Positions 1-6,230 of a stretch of 6,249 nucleotides of DNA are shown here, one piece after another (position 1 is the first letter of the stretch; every line of letters starts with the position of its first letter). Position numbers and translations under genes: made by a program. A model generated the notes under the pieces. The model had not been told where the DNA came from, made no database searches, and saw only the letters and a list, made by a program, of their open reading frames with translations. This stretch comes from Saprospiraceae bacterium (lineage in GTDB: Bacteria > Bacteroidota > Bacteroidia > Chitinophagales > Saprospiraceae): the NCBI GenBank assembly GCA_007134625.1, contig SLKL01000112.1:1-6249 (forward strand). Reading direction: 5' to 3'.

Positions 1-36
1 ATATTCATATTTTTCCTGCTTGTTATTCAAAAAGCG

Positions 37-64
37 CAAAGATACTAAAATGAGTTTACTCAAA
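37..64 (-). promoter_or_regulatory. Candidate Bacteroidota promoter firing leftward off the window edge
   Basis: On the minus strand, bases 44 to 37 read TATCTTTG, a perfect match to the Bacteroidota -7 consensus TAnnTTTG. Bases 64 to 61 read TTTG, a good -33 element, with a 16-nt spacer; this is slightly shorter than the usual 17-23. Transcription would start near base 30 and run out of the left end, so the served gene is outside the window. No open frame of useful length lies between here and base 1. The assignment rests on the motif match and the absence of any gene in the block. Confidence 0.45.
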
Positions 65-272
65 AAAAATCTTGAAATTAAGCTGAATTAGTTGAAGAGT
101 TGAATGCATAAAGGTATTAGAATAGAAATCGGTTTACCATATTTAGATATGGTTTCCTTTTACGGGAGGGCGCATATTCCAAAGAACGCAATTGCATGAT
201 AGTAGAAGCCAATCTTTTTGTTCAACTTAAGTTTAAGATATCTGCTTTATTTAACTAACAATTTTTAGATTT

Positions 273-304
273 GAATAAAACTTCCTAATCCGGAAGTTTT
301 ATTC
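273..304 (-). terminator. Perfect 13-bp hairpin, likely intrinsic terminator (possibly bidirectional)
   Basis: Bases 273-285 (gaataaaacttcc) and 292-304 (ggaagttttattc) are exact reverse complements around a 6-nt loop (286-291). The GC-bearing core sits next to the loop, and the outer stem is A-rich on one arm and U-rich on the other, so either strand gives a hairpin with A-tract and U-tract flanks. On the minus strand it closes the sixA-lipoprotein unit. The TAG stop of the lipoprotein gene (285-287) falls at the stem-loop edge, so the last five codons form part of the hairpin. No long U-run follows the stem on the minus strand, so the U content comes from the 3' arm itself. Confidence 0.65.
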
Positions 305-644
305 TTTCGTTTCGATTCCGCAAACTATCAGCTGCAGCATTCAACAATTTTTGAAAATAATCAGGATGATCACTTAATACCTCTAAAATAAGATACAATT
401 CATTTTCCTCAATACCGTGTAACTGGCTAATAATGCGATAGTGATCTGTTTTTACACTATCTGCGAGAGCTCCCGGCCAACCTGATACTGCGGCTCTTGC
501 CATAGATACATCAGCCAATAACTCAATCAATTCTTCTTCAGAAAATCTATCGAGAACGTCACCCCCTGATTTCTGACATGAATTAAGAGAAAAAAAGAGA
601 ATGCAAAAAAAGAAAAAAACTAAGTACCTCAATTTTGTAATCAA
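285..644 (-). CDS. Small lipoprotein, DUF4296-like
   Basis: This encodes a 119-residue exported lipoprotein of unknown function. Residues 1-22 form a signal peptide with a strongly hydrophobic, Phe-rich core, followed by a lipobox-like LNSC with the lipidated Cys at position 23. The mature part is mostly helical. It has an acidic stretch FSEEELIELLADVSMARAA (about 34-52), a middle segment with a Tyr (HYRII, about 68-72), and a C-terminal segment with DHPDYF (about 92-97). This order of 'LL-D-ARA', central Tyr and late P-x-x-F/Y resembles DUF4296, a Bacteroidota lipoprotein family of similar length; the family match is from memory of the pattern. The start is a TTG at 642-644. The codon just before it is an in-frame TAA, so no earlier start exists, and the first in-frame ATG (residue 48) would lose the signal peptide. 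A second TTG (residue 5, 630-632) is an alternative start. The start overlaps the sixA stop by four bases (TTGA), implying translational coupling. A hairpin overlaps the 3' end. Confidence 0.75.
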   Translation of the reverse strand: MITKLRYLVFFFFCILFFSLNSCQKSGGDVLDRFSEEELIELLADVSMARAAVSGWPGALADSVKTDHYRIISQLHGIEENELYLILEVLSDHPDYFQKLLNAAADSLRNRNERIKLPD

Positions 645-1150
645 TTATAAATATCTAAATGCTTTTTCGGGTAGAAATATTTTATCAGTCTAATTCTTGC
701 AGCATCAAAGGAACTCCAAAAATCGCTATCCGATTCAAGAATTACAATGCCACAAGTAGGAATATTATCCGGGGCATCATAGCGAACTAATTCATCCACC
801 AAAAAAGTGAGCCCGGGATTGTGCCCAACTATGGCAACAGAATTCAAATCTTCATCTATTCTTTTTATCTCGTGCATCAATTGATCTGTTGAGGCATGAT
901 AAATACCGTCTTTGTAATTAATTTTATTTCTCGCTAATCCCCATTTATCTGAGAAATACTCAACAGTTTGTCGGGTTCTTTTCGAGCTACTGCAAAGAAT
1001 TAAATCAGGTGCATTGCATTCAGCGGATATAAGTTCAGCCATCAAAGGAGCATCTCTCAATCCCCTCTTATTAAGTGGTCTTTCCCTATCGGGTAGAGCC
1101 GGATTTGACCAACTGGATTTGGCATGCCTGATCAGGATTAATTTTTTCAT
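641..1150 (-). CDS. sixA: SixA-type phosphohistidine phosphatase (histidine phosphatase superfamily)
   Basis: This is a 169-residue cytoplasmic phosphatase of the RHG/phosphoglycerate mutase-like fold. The N-terminus LILIRHAKSSW carries the catalytic Arg8-His9 pair; His9 is the expected phospho-acceptor. DRERPLNKRG (21-30) and SSSKRTRQT (54-62) are the phosphate-pocket segments typical of SixA, and VGHNPG (108-113) supplies the second catalytic His110. Length matches the single-domain SixA family, with none of the extra domains of phosphoglycerate mutases. In E. coli, SixA removes phosphate from histidine phosphotransfer proteins; the target here is unknown. The ATG at 1148-1150 gives the canonical short MKKLILIRHAKS start. 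Upstream, only 66 bp separate it from the peptidase gene. I found no TAnnTTTG promoter there, so read-through from the peptidase gene or an unrecognised promoter must supply transcription. Downstream, its TGA overlaps the TTG start of the lipoprotein gene. Family assignment is firm; the physiological role is not. Confidence 0.9.
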   Translation of the reverse strand: MKKLILIRHAKSSWSNPALPDRERPLNKRGLRDAPLMAELISAECNAPDLILCSSSKRTRQTVEYFSDKWGLARNKINYKDGIYHASTDQLMHEIKRIDEDLNSVAIVGHNPGLTFLVDELVRYDAPDNIPTCGIVILESDSDFWSSFDAARIRLIKYFYPKKHLDIYN

Positions 1151-1216
1151 TATTAAAAATTATTCACTAATAAAATTCAATAGATCAAATACCGTAAAAT
1201 TCACTAACAAGAGTAA

Positions 1217-4200
1217 TTAATCCTTTATTACCTGAATCTGCATCGTATTGGATGCTTTTTGATTGTTTGAAAATTGAATAAAATAAGCCCCTGATGGGAG
1301 TTCATCCAAGTCAATCGAATGTTTGATTATTCCTTGACTTAATTCCCCTGCTTTCAATTTCTTACCGCTCAAATCAAAAATTTTATACTCTACATTTGAA
1401 CCGATTTCTTCACTAAATTCAACAAAAATCAAACCTGCACTGGGATTTGGAAAAAGTCTTGCACTCAATTCATCGAAAATATATACATAGGTGTATTGAA
1501 TTTCCATTGTAGTTGTGTCAGAACCGCAATTATTAGTGGCAATAAGCTCAACAAGATAATCTCCACTGACCTCATATTGATGTTCAGGATTTTCATCCAA
1601 TGATGAATTGCCATCACCAAAATCCCAAAAGTAGCTATTGGCATCAACTGAAGAATTTATAAACTCAAAGAGCCCATCCTCTCCTTCTAAAACATCAAAT
1701 TGAGCTTGTGGTATTCCAAAAACATCTATAAGCTCATTTATTTGCATGGTATCCTGACCAAGTGCATTGCTCACGATTAGAATAACAGGATATTGTCCGG
1801 GAGTATCATAATTTACAGTAGGATTAGCATCATCAGACGTCTCGGGATTACCACCTTCAAAAATCCATAGAAAGTCAGCATTTTCAGGAGACGATTGATT
1901 ACTAAAGTTAACAGTTAAGGGAGTACAACCAGCACTTTCACCTTCAACTGTAAAGGACGCGGCAGGAAAATCACCAATCGTAAGAACTTGGGATGATTCA
2001 ATGGTATCGCAAGAGTTGAATAAAGTCAAAACAACATCATAGCGCCCTTCATTCTCATAAACATGGATGGGGTTTTCTTCAGTACTACTATTTCCATCTC
2101 CAAAGTCCCATAACCAATCATCAGCATCTGTAACGATTTGAATAAAGGAAACCTCAAAATCATCTACTGAAAATATAAATTCTCCAAATGGAGCAGATTC
2201 AAGGGTGAGTAGTGAAACATCAAAAACCGTATCTATCCCACCTGCTCCAAATGCTATCAGGCTAAACCCGAATGTGCCCGCCTCTTCATAGACTACCTCC
2301 ACAGTATCAGCAGATGAACTTGTTGGATTACCATTGGGGAACTCCCATATAATACTATCAGTATTAGCCGAAGAAGTATTGATATAAGTTACTGTAACAG
2401 GAACGCAATTGCCGTCTGCTGTAAAGTCAAAATCAGCAGAGGGAGGGGTAAATACCTCAATTGTCCTGGATACTGTATCAATACCGCAAATGCCAAATGC
2501 TACAAGGGTGACCTCATAAACTCCATCTTCAGCATATTCATGTTCGGGCATGGAGTCAGTACTCATACTTCCATCACCAAAATCCCAACTAAGCGAATCG
2601 ATGTTTTCGGTTAGATTTAAAAAGACTACCTGACGATCTGTAATTTCAACTTCAAAGTCGGCCTCAGTTTGTGGAAGCACTTCAATTAACTCCTCTTTTT
2701 CTACAGATGAATTCCCAAGTGGGTTTCCAACAGTTAAGCTTACATCAAATATGCCGGGGTTAGAATAAATCACCTCAGGGTTTTCTTCGTTGGAACTATT
2801 GGGACTACCACCAGGAAATTCCCATTGAAAAAAGTCAGGATCTCCGGAACTGTTATCACTGAATTCTACTGTTAGCGGTGCACAACCAATAGAAACGTTA
2901 TTTGTAAAGTCAGCTTCAACCGCTTCAAAAACATCGATTTGAACAGTAAAATCATCTTCACCACAATTATTAAATACAGTCAATTGTACAGTATATGTAC
3001 CACCACTTTCATAGGTATGAACAGGGCTTTCATTAAAACTACTGTTGCCATCCCCAAAGTCCCATTGAAAAGAAAAAGCATCCTCTGAACTATTGATAAA
3101 TCCAACAGTCAAACCATCCGTATTAAAATTAAATGCAGCCTCAGGCAAATCTTCAACAGTAATATATTCAGGGAATGTTAATTCATCGCTTCCATCATTA
3201 TTAACGACCTCTAGTGTAACGTCGAAAACACCGGCAGCATCATATAATACAGCAGGGGACTGATCACTTGAGCTAGCTGGATTACCACCTGGGAAATCCC
3301 AAAACCAAGCTGTGGGATCATTTTCAGATAAATCCGTAAACTGTACTTCCATTGGTGCACATCCAAAAATGGGATCAGCTGAAAAATTTGCAACTGGGAA
3401 ATTAACACCTGCACAGTCACCAAGACAATTTGCACTATTGACTCTCGCCCTCATTAAATCCCCTACTTGGGGACCAAATCCATTGTTAAAGTTAACCCCC
3501 ACTCCTTGAATCAGGTGACAATAACTCATAATTGTACCCCCATTTGACGGGATAATTGGATTATTGGGATTAAAACAATCTTCACCTTCTACAGGAAAAC
3601 CGTTATTATTTGCAAATACATTTCCGCAATCATCAATTTGAGAATTATTATTCCAATAACAACCATGTGTGTGTCCTGAACCAACATTATGACCTATTTC
3701 GTGAGCAACAACATTTACTGACCAACTGTAGGTAGGAACATCCTGATAAGAACTCGCTATACCACTAAATCCAGTGCTGAAATAAGGATTCCAATTACAT
3801 AAAACATCAACCCATGCCACACCCCCTAAAGATGGTCCTATTCTTAATAAATGCGCAAGGTCTCCATTAAAGTTTCCATCCAATTCGTCTGAAAACTGAT
3901 CAAGAAAATCAAAAGCATCGTTACCACTGTAAGGACTGGGACTATCCCAAACAAAGATCTCACTAACCGCCATGTCAATATCCTCATCCGCATAAAGTAT
4001 AATTACCTGACTAAATAGCCCAAGTACATATTCGACTACACTGCTAACTGACCCTTTATCCTGAAACACATTGTAATCTGTCTCTACGTACATATTAATA
4101 CAACCATCTGTACTCCTTGAACTGTGAGAGTGATAGTTTTCGGAAGTTCCTACCCTATGGGTTTCTTCATCCATATGGCATTCAAACTGAAAGGGCAATA

Positions 4201-4753
4201 GAAGCTCACCATTGTGATAAAAAACATGCAGCCCTTTAGTATTATCTTTTAATTTTCCAAGTGTAAAATCATGCATGCCAATTGAAACATATCCAATAAT
4301 CTGATTTTCGAAAAAGCTTAGATTTACCATTGAATTTGGAGAACCTTCAACGATTCCCCAGAAAAAACGACCATCGACAAAATCCAGATCATAACTGTCT
4401 CCTGAAGATGTTCTGACCACTGCTCCATCTGCGAAAATATTAACTTCCTGAAGCATTAAGGTAATGGTATGATTTTCTGAAGTCGGTAAATTTATTTTCA
4501 ACCCGTTACCTGGTTGATTCAGGATATCACTAATTGCCTCAAAATCCGGATTTAATACAAGACCGTTTTTAAGACCTGTTCCTTCTAAATGCTCATTTTT
4601 TATTCTATTTTCAATTTCAAAAAGATCTATAGTTCGCATATTTTCAAACCTATCTTGATTGAAATTGATTTGATCTAAAAAATTTTGAGAGTTTAATGAG
4701 TAAGAAAAAACAAGAAGGATTCCTGATAACAAGAGAGTAAAAATACTTTTCAT
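1217..4753 (-). CDS. Secreted M12B-like zinc metallopeptidase with eight PKD domains and T9SS sorting domain
   Basis: This encodes a 1178-residue exported protease. Residues 1-22 are a signal peptide (MK, hydrophobic core). Residues 23-215 look like a pro-region. Residues 216-447 are a reprolysin-like (M12B) catalytic domain with the zinc motif HEIGHNVGSGH (351-361: ligands His351, His355 and His361, catalytic Glu352) and a Met-turn, IMSYC (408-412). The catalytic part holds eight Cys (218, 319, 365, 376, 393, 412, 443, 447); the pro-region holds one, Cys192, a possible cysteine switch. Residues 454-1087 are eight PKD domains. Residues 1096-1178 are a T9SS type A sorting domain (FPNPSAG at 1101-1107, YKIFDLSGKKL, LPSGAYFIQF), so the protein should cross the outer membrane by T9SS and be released or anchored at the surface. 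Likely substrates are extracellular proteins; none can be named. The PKD repeats probably act as a stalk or in binding. The ATG at 4751-4753 fits the signal peptide. Sixty-six bp separate its stop from sixA and 96 bp lie upstream of it. No frameshift is seen. Confidence 0.93.
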   Translation of the reverse strand: MKSIFTLLLSGILLVFSYSLNSQNFLDQINFNQDRFENMRTIDLFEIENRIKNEHLEGTGLKNGLVLNPDFEAISDILNQPGNGLKINLPTSENHTITLMLQEVNIFADGAVVRTSSGDSYDLDFVDGRFFWGIVEGSPNSMVNLSFFENQIIGYVSIGMHDFTLGKLKDNTKGLHVFYHNGELLLPFQFECHMDEETHRVGTSENYHSHSSRSTDGCINMYVETDYNVFQDKGSVSSVVEYVLGLFSQVIILYADEDIDMAVSEIFVWDSPSPYSGNDAFDFLDQFSDELDGNFNGDLAHLLRIGPSLGGVAWVDVLCNWNPYFSTGFSGIASSYQDVPTYSWSVNVVAHEIGHNVGSGHTHGCYWNNNSQIDDCGNVFANNNGFPVEGEDCFNPNNPIIPSNGGTIMSYCHLIQGVGVNFNNGFGPQVGDLMRARVNSANCLGDCAGVNFPVANFSADPIFGCAPMEVQFTDLSENDPTAWFWDFPGGNPASSSDQSPAVLYDAAGVFDVTLEVVNNDGSDELTFPEYITVEDLPEAAFNFNTDGLTVGFINSSEDAFSFQWDFGDGNSSFNESPVHTYESGGTYTVQLTVFNNCGEDDFTVQIDVFEAVEADFTNNVSIGCAPLTVEFSDNSSGDPDFFQWEFPGGSPNSSNEENPEVIYSNPGIFDVSLTVGNPLGNSSVEKEELIEVLPQTEADFEVEITDRQVVFLNLTENIDSLSWDFGDGSMSTDSMPEHEYAEDGVYEVTLVAFGICGIDTVSRTIEVFTPPSADFDFTADGNCVPVTVTYINTSSANTDSIIWEFPNGNPTSSSADTVEVVYEEAGTFGFSLIAFGAGGIDTVFDVSLLTLESAPFGEFIFSVDDFEVSFIQIVTDADDWLWDFGDGNSSTEENPIHVYENEGRYDVVLTLFNSCDTIESSQVLTIGDFPAASFTVEGESAGCTPLTVNFSNQSSPENADFLWIFEGGNPETSDDANPTVNYDTPGQYPVILIVSNALGQDTMQINELIDVFGIPQAQFDVLEGEDGLFEFINSSVDANSYFWDFGDGNSSLDENPEHQYEVSGDYLVELIATNNCGSDTTTMEIQYTYVYIFDELSARLFPNPSAGLIFVEFSEEIGSNVEYKIFDLSGKKLKAGELSQGIIKHSIDLDELPSGAYFIQFSNNQKASNTMQIQVIKD
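1220..1468 (-). other. T9SS type A C-terminal sorting domain (part of the peptidase)
   Basis: Residues 1096-1178 of the peptidase match the usual plan of the Bacteroidota type IX sorting signal. An FPNP-x-x-G entry (1101-1107) is followed by a strand IFVEF, then YKIFDLSGKKLKAG (1123-1136), then the L-x-x-G-x-Y-x-x-x-F segment (LPSGAYFIQF, 1152-1161), and a short basic-ended strand at the very C-terminus (IQVIKD). In characterised systems this domain directs outer-membrane passage and is removed on export. It contains no cysteine. The T9SS machinery itself is not encoded in this window. Confidence 0.88.
1493..3394 (-). repeat. Array of eight PKD domains in four alternating two-domain units
   Basis: Residues 454-1087 of the peptidase contain eight PKD-type Ig-like domains. 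The core Trp of each W-D/E-F box lies at 485, 564, 644, 723, 803, 882, 963 and 1043, a spacing of 79-81. Odd domains have the box F-P/E-G/N-G-N/S-P and a Cys in a G/N-C-x-P turn (465, 624, 783, 943). Even domains have the classical FGDG box followed by N/S-S or a variant, and a Cys in a late turn (597, 756, 915, 1076). The pattern is A-B four times, with a unit of about 159-161 residues (roughly 480 bp). The same DNA string encoding the FGDG box (ccatcaccaaaatccca) recurs exactly 960 bp apart, at 1611 and 2571. The copies have diverged enough in sequence to indicate old duplication. Confidence 0.9.
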
Positions 4754-4849
4754 AATTGATTTTTGACAAGGTTATAAAAGAAACTTGGAAGTATGTATAA
4801 AATTAGCGGCAAGTTATAAAAAATCAGACATTTTACAAGAAAAAATTTA

Positions 4850-5725
4850 TTACAAAGGAAATACTTTTGCAGAATGTAATACTGCACGATCAAATTCATC
4901 AGCATTTATCCCCGTTTGTATTTTTCGCTCTGCAAAATAACTCAAAACATTCTCCGTGGGCATATTGCCGGTCAAATCATCTTTCGCCATGGGGCATCCA
5001 CCATAGCCCTTTATTGCACCATCATACCTTCTACAACCCGCATCAAAGGCAGCCTTTATTTTTTCTTTCCAATTGTGAGGAGCTGTATGGAAATGTGCAC
5101 CAAATGTAACATCAGGGAAAATTGGAATAACCTTACCAAAAATATAGCTAATACTTTCCGGCCTTGCCACACCAATGGTATCTGACAACATTAGAATTTT
5201 AACACCGAGACTGTATAAAATTTCAGACCACTTAATAACGGTTTCAGCATTCCACGGGTCCCCATAGGGATTACCAAAACCCATTGAAAGATAAACTACC
5301 ATTTGCTTCCCGGAATCTTTAGCAATTTCCATAATATCACTAAGTCTATCAAGGGATTCATCAATAGTAGCATTGGTATTTCGCAATTGAAAGGTTTCAG
5401 AAATACTAAAGGGATATCCAAGATAATCAATTTGTGAATGTTCAGATGCAGCTTTAGCCCCTCTGAGATTAGCGACAATGGCTAACAATCTGTTTTTTTT
5501 CAATAATTCTTTATCCAAGCCCTCCAGCACCTCAGCTGTGTCCTTCAATTGTGGAATGGCTTTCGGAGAAACAAAACTACCAAAATCTATAGTATGAAAA
5601 CCAACTTTCAAAAGCTGATTCAAATAATCAACTTTTGTTTCTGTAGGAATAAATTCCCGCAGCCCCTGCATGGCATCTCGGGGACACTCAATAATAGACA
5701 CTTTTTCTTCTTTCTGCAAAACCAT
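4850..5725 (-). CDS. Hydroxymethylglutaryl-CoA lyase-like DRE-TIM enzyme
   Basis: This is a 291-residue cytoplasmic enzyme of the HMGL-like (DRE-TIM metallolyase) barrel family. HMG-CoA lyase cleaves HMG-CoA to acetoacetate and acetyl-CoA, the last step of leucine breakdown. Family landmarks are in order. IIECPRDAMQG (11-21) holds Arg16-Asp17, equivalent to human Arg41-Asp42. GSFVSPKAIPQLKD (49-62) matches the SFVSPKWVPQ block. SDTIGVARP (181-189) matches the GDTIGV block. AHFH (210-213) gives metal ligands His211 and His213. GYGGCPMAKDDLTGNMPTE (240-258) is the signature loop with catalytic Cys244, Asn254 and Glu258. Length matches bacterial HMG-CoA lyases. Differences include Asp47 where human has Glu72, Ala18 after the RD pair where Gly is usual, Thr214 where HCHD has Asp, and a signature loop one residue longer. 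These may mark a Bacteroidota subfamily, so the substrate is less certain than the fold. The ATG at 5723-5725 sits just before the first barrel strand. The coding region ends in tandem TAA codons. No leucine-pathway partner is in the window. Confidence 0.85.
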   Translation of the reverse strand: MVLQKEEKVSIIECPRDAMQGLREFIPTETKVDYLNQLLKVGFHTIDFGSFVSPKAIPQLKDTAEVLEGLDKELLKKNRLLAIVANLRGAKAASEHSQIDYLGYPFSISETFQLRNTNATIDESLDRLSDIMEIAKDSGKQMVVYLSMGFGNPYGDPWNAETVIKWSEILYSLGVKILMLSDTIGVARPESISYIFGKVIPIFPDVTFGAHFHTAPHNWKEKIKAAFDAGCRRYDGAIKGYGGCPMAKDDLTGNMPTENVLSYFAERKIQTGINADEFDRAVLHSAKVFPL

Positions 5726-5762
5726 TTTATTTCGTACTAATGGACTATTAACTTCTTTAAAG

Positions 5763-5789
5763 GCTTAAATAAAATCGCTGCTTAAATAA
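5763..5789. repeat. 10-bp direct repeat upstream of the HMG-CoA lyase-like gene
   Basis: The sequence gcttaaataa occurs at 5763-5772 and again, unchanged, at 5780-5789, 17 bp start to start. Seen from the lyase gene it reads TTATTTAAGC twice, 38-64 bp upstream of the ATG. Two identical copies close to a start codon could be an operator for a regulator binding in tandem. In such AT-rich DNA, chance recurrence is also possible. No TAnnTTTG element was found beside it on the minus strand. Confidence 0.35.
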
Positions 5790-5907
5790 TTGGAAATTTT
5801 AAATGATGCAATCCAATCGCATCGCAACTGTCATTACTAATCCCTTTTAAATTTTTTAACTTTTCAACTTTCTTCCCAATCATAACCTTTTTTCGATTCC
5901 TGCATTA

Positions 5908-5915
5908 TAAATTTG
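5908..5915 (+). promoter_or_regulatory. Candidate -7 promoter element for the small membrane protein gene
   Basis: TAAATTTG matches the Bacteroidota -7 consensus TAnnTTTG exactly and lies 63 bp before the ATG at 5979, giving an expected leader of roughly 60 nt. No clean TTG or TTTG is found at the -33 distance; only a T-run at about 5888-5893 lies there. It is the only perfect TAnnTTTG on the plus strand in this divergent intergenic region. The remainder of 5726-5978 is AT-rich, with no open frame or RNA gene that I recognise. Confidence 0.4.
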
Positions 5916-5978
5916 CAAACTCCTGAGCAGTTTTTTCAAAAGGTAAAAATATAAATATTTCAATAAACTTCACAATTG

Positions 5979-6230
5979 ATGTCAACTAATAAAAAACCAT
6001 ATTTTGCTCTCCTTGGATTCCTTCTTCTTGCAATGGGCTTCCTGTCTATCGTGTTTGAATTAATGGGCATTAGATTTGTCTTTTTGCGATTCCTGGAGAA
6101 TCTCACGCCTTTATTAAGGCTGTTGGCTCATTTGGGGATGGCATTTGGTGGCATCCTCATCATGTATCTTTCATTGACGGATTGGAAAGATGAATATGTA
6201 ATTGACTCGCCGGATGAGGAAGAGGCTTAA
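5979..6230 (+). CDS. Small two-helix membrane protein of unknown function
   Basis: This encodes 83 residues that I do not assign to a named family. After a short basic N-terminus (MSTNKK), there is a hydrophobic helix at about residues 8-28 and a second at about 45-67. They are joined by a loop containing three Arg/Lys-type residues and Phe/Leu-rich stretches, and are followed by a strongly acidic tail (DWKDEY and DSPDEEEA). With two helices, both ends should lie on the same side of the inner membrane; the basic N-terminus suggests the cytoplasm. The ATG at 5979 is preferred over the TTG at 5976 directly before it, which would only add one Met. The bases before the start are A-rich with no Shine-Dalgarno sequence, as is common in this phylum. 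The gene is transcribed divergently from the lyase gene, and only 19 bp follow its TAA in the window. The codon pattern and membrane topology make it a credible gene; its role is unknown. Confidence 0.75.
   Translation: MSTNKKPYFALLGFLLLAMGFLSIVFELMGIRFVFLRFLENLTPLLRLLAHLGMAFGGILIMYLSLTDWKDEYVIDSPDEEEA

Noticed and set aside
136..153. 7-bp inverted repeat (accatat, 4-nt loop, atatggt) as a terminator
   Set aside because: It is AT-rich and short, followed by only an interrupted T-run on the plus strand, and no plus-strand gene precedes it in the window.
1014..1220. Plus-strand open frame of 68 codons across the sixA start
   Set aside because: It lies antisense to the well-supported sixA gene and its translation shows no domain or signal features; it is a shadow frame.
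1493..3394. The repeated FGDG/DxDG-like boxes as calcium-binding RTX or thrombospondin-type repeats
   Set aside because: The 80-residue spacing, the W-D-F box and the G-x-Y/F-x-V strands fit PKD domains; nonapeptide or EF-hand spacing is absent.
3312..3509. Plus-strand open frame antisense to the peptidase
   Set aside because: It opposes the end of the catalytic domain and the first PKD domain, and its composition is that of a shadow frame.
4767..4774. TAACCTTG on the minus strand as the peptidase promoter
   Set aside because: It has one mismatch to TAnnTTTG, lies only about 13 bp before the ATG, and has no TTG at a proper -33 distance.
4867..5185. Two overlapping plus-strand frames antisense to the lyase gene
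   Set aside because: Both lie wholly within the lyase coding region, which has clear family motifs on the other strand; the antisense translations are rich in His, Asn and Cys, without recognisable features.
5549..5740. Plus-strand open frame over the start of the lyase gene
   Set aside because: It is antisense to the conserved N-terminal part of the lyase and has no protein-like features.
5805..5823. Inverted repeat gatgc/gcatc in the divergent region
   Set aside because: A 5-bp stem with a 9-nt loop is expected by chance.
5976..5978. TTG as the start of the small membrane protein
   Set aside because: An ATG follows immediately at 5979, and the TTG would add only one residue.
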